A stretch of DNA of 18,808 nucleotides from Peptostreptococcaceae bacterium (GTDB lineage Bacteria > Bacillota_A > Clostridia > Peptostreptococcales > Acidaminobacteraceae): NCBI GenBank assembly GCA_013619035.1, contig JABXKX010000541.1, forward strand, positions 1-18,808, given 5' to 3'. Shown here piece after piece: positions 15,725 through 18,808 of the stretch. Every line of letters starts with the position of its first letter. The first letter of the stretch is position 1. A program made the translations under genes and the position numbers. Under the pieces are notes generated by a model, which was not told the origin of the DNA, made no database searches, and saw only the letters and a list, made by a program, of their open reading frames with translations.

Positions 15725-16690
15725 ATGAAAATAGGTACATTAGATATAAAAGGTGAAGTGTCATTAGGACCTATGGCAGGTGTGACAGATAGAGCCTTTA
15801 GAGAGATTTGTAAATCTTTTGACTGCGGTTTGATGTTTACAGAGATGGTGAGTGCAAAAGCCTTCTATTATAAGGATGAAAAAACAAAATCTCTAATGGA
15901 GATTGCTGAAGAAGAACGACCTGTTGGTCTTCAAATATTTGGACATGAACCTGAGATTATGGCGCATATGGCAAGAGAATTGTCAGAGTTTAATCATGAT
16001 ATCCTAGATATCAATATGGGATGTCCAGCGCCTAAAATTGTTAAAAATGGTGATGGGTCTGCTTTGATGGATAACTTAAGATTAATCGAGTCCATTGTAA
16101 CGGAAGTGGTTAAAGCATCCAACAAACCCGTTTCTGTTAAAATTAGAAAAGGGTATACAACAACTAATGCTATAGAAGTAGCAAAAGTTATTGAAGCTTC
16201 AGGGGCATCGTTATTATCCATTCATGGTCGGACTAGAAATCAGTTTTATTCAGGACAGGCTGATTGGAACATTATAAGAGATGTCAAAAATACAATTTCT
16301 ATACCTGTGATAGGTAATGGAGATATCTTCACATTAGATGATGCTATTAAAATGAAAGATCATACAGGTGTGGATGGTCTAATGGTGGCTAGAGGTGTGC
16401 AAGGGAATCCGTGGTTGATTAGAGAAATTAATGCTTATTTCAAAGATGGAACAAGGCTTGATCCACCCACTCCAAAAGAGAAAATGGAAGTTGCTTTAAA
16501 GCAGCTTGACCTTATGATAAAATATAAGGGGAGTCATCGTGGTATTATGGAAATGAGAAAACATGCTGCGTGGTATTTAAAAGGAATTAAGGGTAGTTCG
16601 AAAATTAAAGACCAATTGAATCGTGTGAACAGTCGGGAAGAAATTGAAACGTTGTTATATGATTTTATTCGAACCTTGTCGTTTGATTGA
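15725..16690 (+). CDS. dusB: tRNA-dihydrouridine synthase (DusB type)
   Basis: This FMN-dependent enzyme reduces uridine to dihydrouridine in tRNA D-loops using NADPH. It has 321 residues. The TIM barrel begins with LGPMAGVTDRAFR (14-26), and the catalytic cysteine is C100 in MGCPAPKIVKNGDGSAL. HGRTRNQFYSG, GNGDIF and VARGVQGNPWL complete the FMN site, and a C-terminal helical tRNA-binding domain follows. The ATG lies 1 nt after the coaX stop, with AGAGGA just upstream in coaX. The stop codon lies inside the -35 box of the lysS promoter. The greA gene often found between dusB and lysS in Firmicutes is absent. Confidence 0.94.
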   Translation: MKIGTLDIKGEVSLGPMAGVTDRAFREICKSFDCGLMFTEMVSAKAFYYKDEKTKSLMEIAEEERPVGLQIFGHEPEIMAHMARELSEFNHDILDINMGCPAPKIVKNGDGSALMDNLRLIESIVTEVVKASNKPVSVKIRKGYTTTNAIEVAKVIEASGASLLSIHGRTRNQFYSGQADWNIIRDVKNTISIPVIGNGDIFTLDDAIKMKDHTGVDGLMVARGVQGNPWLIREINAYFKDGTRLDPPTPKEKMEVALKQLDLMIKYKGSHRGIMEMRKHAAWYLKGIKGSSKIKDQLNRVNSREEIETLLYDFIRTLSFD

Positions 16691-16715
16691 CAAAGATAAG
16701 GTGCTACTTTATAAT
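16687..16715 (+). promoter_or_regulatory. Consensus sigma-A promoter of lysS
   Basis: TTGACA (16687-16692) and TATAAT (16710-16715) are both perfect, with the optimal 17-bp spacer. The TGA stop of dusB (16688-16690) is part of the -35 box. The start point near 16722 gives a leader of about 29 nt, too short for a T-box. Confidence 0.85.
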
Positions 16716-16750
16716 TATACATTATGTAAATAAACTAGGAGGTACAGGCG

Positions 16751-18226
16751 TTGAGTGAAGAAATGAAATTAAGTGAAGTATTGCAGGTAAGACGTGATAA
16801 ACTTAAAGACTTAGTTGCAAACAATCAAGATCCATTCAAAGTGTCAAAATATGAAAGAACTGCATTCAGTGTAGGAATTGCTGATGATTTTGAAGCGTTT
16901 GAAGGAAAAGAAGTACAGATTGCTGGTCGTATTATGGCAAAACGTGGCATGGGTAAAGCAAGTTTTCTTGATATCTTAGATCGAGATGGCAGAATTCAAT
17001 CGTATGTTAGAAGAGATGCCATTGGAGATGAAGCATTTGACGTGTTTTCAACTTACGATATCGGTGATATTGTTGGTATTAAAGGTACTGTATTTAAAAC
17101 TAAAAAAGAAGAGATTTCTGTGCGTGCAAGTGAAGTTTTATTATTAACAAAATCACTTCAAATATTACCAGAAAAGTACCATGGACTTAAAGATAATGAA
17201 TTAAGATATAGACAAAGATACGTTGACTTAATCGTGAATCCAGAAGTGAAAGAAGTTTTCTTAAAGAGAAATAAAATTATGAAAGCTGTTCGTTCGTTCT
17301 TAGATGATAGAGATTATTTAGAAGTAGAAACGCCAATCTTAAACACAATTGCTGGTGGTGCTTCTGCAAAACCATTTTTAACACATCACAATACTTTAGA
17401 TATTGATATGTATATGAGAATTGCAAACGAATTACCTCTTAAGAGATTAATCGTTGGTGGATTTGATAGAGTTTATGAAATGGGAAGAATGTTCAGAAAC
17501 GAAGGTATGAGTATGAAGCATAACCCTGAGTATACTGCAATGGAAGTATATACAGCTTATGAAGATTATGAATTCGTTATGAAGTTAACTGAAGATTTAG
17601 TAGCATACTGTTGTGAGCAAGCAAATGGTTCTATGAAAATTGATTTCCAAGGTATCGAGTTAGACTTTACACCACCTTGGAAGAGAATTTCAATGACCGA
17701 TGCTGTTACTCAAGATACAGGTGTTGATTTCAACTCATTTGAGACTCTAGATGAGATGAAAGATGCAGCTAAGAAGTTAGGTGTAGATATTCAACCTTTC
17801 ATGACAAAAGGTCACTTGATTAGTGAAGCATTTGAAATTCACTGTGAGCAACACTTGATTCAACCAACGTTTGTTACACATCATCCAGTTGAGATTTCAC
17901 CACTTGCTAAGAAAAATGCAGATAATCCAGAGATTACTGATCGATTTGAAGCCTTTGTTAACACTTGGGAAATTGCAAATGCCTTCTCTGAGTTAAATGA
18001 TCCGATTGATCAAAGAGAAAGATTTGAAGCACAAGTAACTGCTAAAGATCTTGGTGATGATGAAGCACATCCGATGGATGATGACTTTATCAATGCTTTA
18101 GAAGTAGGTATGCCTCCAACAGGTGGTTTAGGTATCGGTATTGATAGAATGGTTATGTTGTTAACAAATCAATCATCAATCAGAGACGTTATCTTATTCC
18201 CTACTATGAAACCAATTAAAGACTAA
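16751..18226 (+). CDS. lysS: Lysyl-tRNA synthetase, class II
   Basis: The enzyme charges tRNA-Lys. The 491-residue protein has an N-terminal OB-fold anticodon-binding domain (about 55-150) and a class II catalytic domain. Motif 1 lies around [15 protein letters not shown], motif 2 at [15 protein letters not shown], and motif 3 at [13 protein letters not shown] near the C-terminus. The start is a TTG: AGGAGGT (16737-16743) sits 7 nt before it, while the first in-frame ATG (16763) is 19 nt away from that site. It has its own consensus promoter and a terminator immediately downstream, so it can be expressed independently of birA-coaX-dusB. Confidence 0.96.
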   Translation: MSEEMKLSEVLQVRRDKLKDLVANNQDPFKVSKYERTAFSVGIADDFEAFEGKEVQIAGRIMAKRGMGKASFLDILDRDGRIQSYVRRDAIGDEAFDVFSTYDIGDIVGIKGTVFKTKKEEISVRASEVLLLTKSLQILPEKYHGLKDNELRYRQRYVDLIVNPEVKEVFLKRNKIMKAVRSFLDDRDYLEVETPILNTIAGGASAKPFLTHHNTLDIDMYMRIANELPLKRLIVGGFDRVYEMGRMFRNEGMSMKHNPEYTAMEVYTAYEDYEFVMKLTEDLVAYCCEQANGSMKIDFQGIELDFTPPWKRISMTDAVTQDTGVDFNSFETLDEMKDAAKKLGVDIQPFMTKGHLISEAFEIHCEQHLIQPTFVTHHPVEISPLAKKNADNPEITDRFEAFVNTWEIANAFSELNDPIDQRERFEAQVTAKDLGDDEAHPMDDDFINALEVGMPPTGGLGIGIDRMVMLLTNQSSIRDVILFPTMKPIKD

Positions 18227-18230
18227 TAGG

Positions 18231-18257
18231 AAGCACTGCTTAGCAGTGCTTTTTTTG
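18231..18257 (+). terminator. Rho-independent terminator after lysS
   Basis: AGCACTGC (18232-18239) pairs perfectly with GCAGTGCT (18243-18250) around a TTA loop, with A18231:T18251 extending the stem, followed by a T-run to 18256. The next gene's GGAG site begins right at the end of the T-run, so that gene has no obvious promoter of its own after this terminator. Confidence 0.92.
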
Positions 18258-18266
18258 GAGAAAGAT

Positions 18267-18808
18267 ATGACCTGTAAAATATGTAAACAAGAAACGTATA
18301 TTATTTTTGATGAGCAGTTTAAAACAGAGTACCATCGTTGTAAGTCCTGTGGTTTTATTTATGAAGATCCAGCGTATCATATTTCTTTTGATGATGAAAA
18401 GAAAGAATATGATACACATAATAATTCGATAGAAGATGAAGGTTATGTGAATATGTTTAGAAGATTTATGGAGTCTTTTGAACATTTTGTAGAAAAGAAA
18501 AATGTGTTAGAATATGGATCCGGTCCAGAACCCGTATTTTCTGAAGTTTTAAGACGTTCTGGTTATGATGTGACCTCTTATGATCCGTTTTATTTGCCTG
18601 ATGAAAGTTATTTAGATAAAACTTATGATGTCATCACGTCAACAGAAGTATTTGAACATTTTGTGGAGCCTATTCAAGAAATTGAAAAATTGATTGGTTT
18701 ATTAAATGAAGATGGCATTTTGGCAATCATGACTCAATTTCCTAAAGACGATGATCATTTTAAGAATTGGTGGTATAGGAGAGATAAAACACATATATCG
18801 TTTTATAC
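18267..18808 (+). CDS. Class I SAM-dependent methyltransferase with N-terminal zinc ribbon (partial, runs off the window)
   Basis: The frame is open from the ATG at 18267 to the right edge, giving about 180 residues; the C-terminus is missing. The N-terminus has two CxxC pairs, C3-x-x-C6 and C25-x-x-C28 (CKSCGF), a likely zinc ribbon. A Rossmann methyltransferase core follows: VLEYGSGPEPVFSEVL is motif I for SAM binding, DVTSYDPF places the motif II acid, and YDVITSTEVFEHF is the motif IV region. This looks like the Methyltransf_23-type family. The substrate is unknown. The ATG follows GGAG (18257-18260) by 6 nt. It begins immediately after the lysS terminator, so it depends on readthrough or on a promoter inside lysS. 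Confidence 0.8.
   Translation, partial: MTCKICKQETYIIFDEQFKTEYHRCKSCGFIYEDPAYHISFDDEKKEYDTHNNSIEDEGYVNMFRRFMESFEHFVEKKNVLEYGSGPEPVFSEVLRRSGYDVTSYDPFYLPDESYLDKTYDVITSTEVFEHFVEPIQEIEKLIGLLNEDGILAIMTQFPKDDDHFKNWWYRRDKTHISFY

Noticed and set aside
16716..16750. T-box leader before lysS
   Set aside because: The predicted leader is about 29 nt, far too short, and no T-box motif is present.

Overview
The window is an AT-rich stretch with every recognisable gene on the + strand. Strong GGAGG-type ribosome binding sites, sigma-A-like promoters, short intergenic gaps and the gene families present all suggest a low-GC Firmicute, most likely an anaerobic, propionate-forming member of the Clostridia. The genus cannot be read from the sequence. 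No mobile element, CRISPR array, rRNA or tRNA was seen.

Region 1 (1-2789): the tail and terminator of an unseen upstream unit, then a tight operon for two-subunit iron-sulfur fumarase (alpha, beta) and malic enzyme. Region 2 (2790-4889): a control region with a catabolite-repression-like site and a structured leader, a two-repeat membrane transporter of the aspartate:alanine-exchanger type, and a small DUF3870 protein, closed by a strong terminator. Region 3 (4890-9993): an acetyl-CoA hydrolase/transferase-family CoA-transferase, then a split B12-dependent methylmalonyl-CoA mutase (large catalytic plus small cobalamin-binding subunit), its MeaB-type GTPase chaperone and methylmalonyl-CoA epimerase. 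Region 4 (9994-13845): the biotin-dependent, sodium-pumping methylmalonyl-CoA decarboxylase mmdA-D-C-B, with its own promoter and terminator. Region 5 (13846-18257): biotin ligase/repressor birA, type III pantothenate kinase coaX, tRNA-dihydrouridine synthase dusB and lysyl-tRNA synthetase lysS. Region 6: a class I methyltransferase running off the right edge.

Together the genes encode most of the succinate (methylmalonyl-CoA) route. Malate is interconverted with fumarate by fumarase and with pyruvate by malic enzyme. Succinate is activated by CoA transfer, rearranged by the mutase, epimerised and decarboxylated to propionyl-CoA while Na+ is pumped out. The CoA-transferase can then pass CoA from propionyl-CoA to succinate. 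Fumarate reductase is not in the window. BirA would attach biotin to MmdC, and CoaX starts CoA synthesis, so two housekeeping neighbours supply cofactors that the pathway consumes.

The enzymes are well-known families. The less explained material is regulatory: a 27-position similarity shared by the transporter and mutase control regions, two leaders with mutually exclusive hairpins, and a terminator placed so close to the CoA-transferase start that it may act as an attenuator. The transporter also has an unusual soluble insertion in its first repeat.
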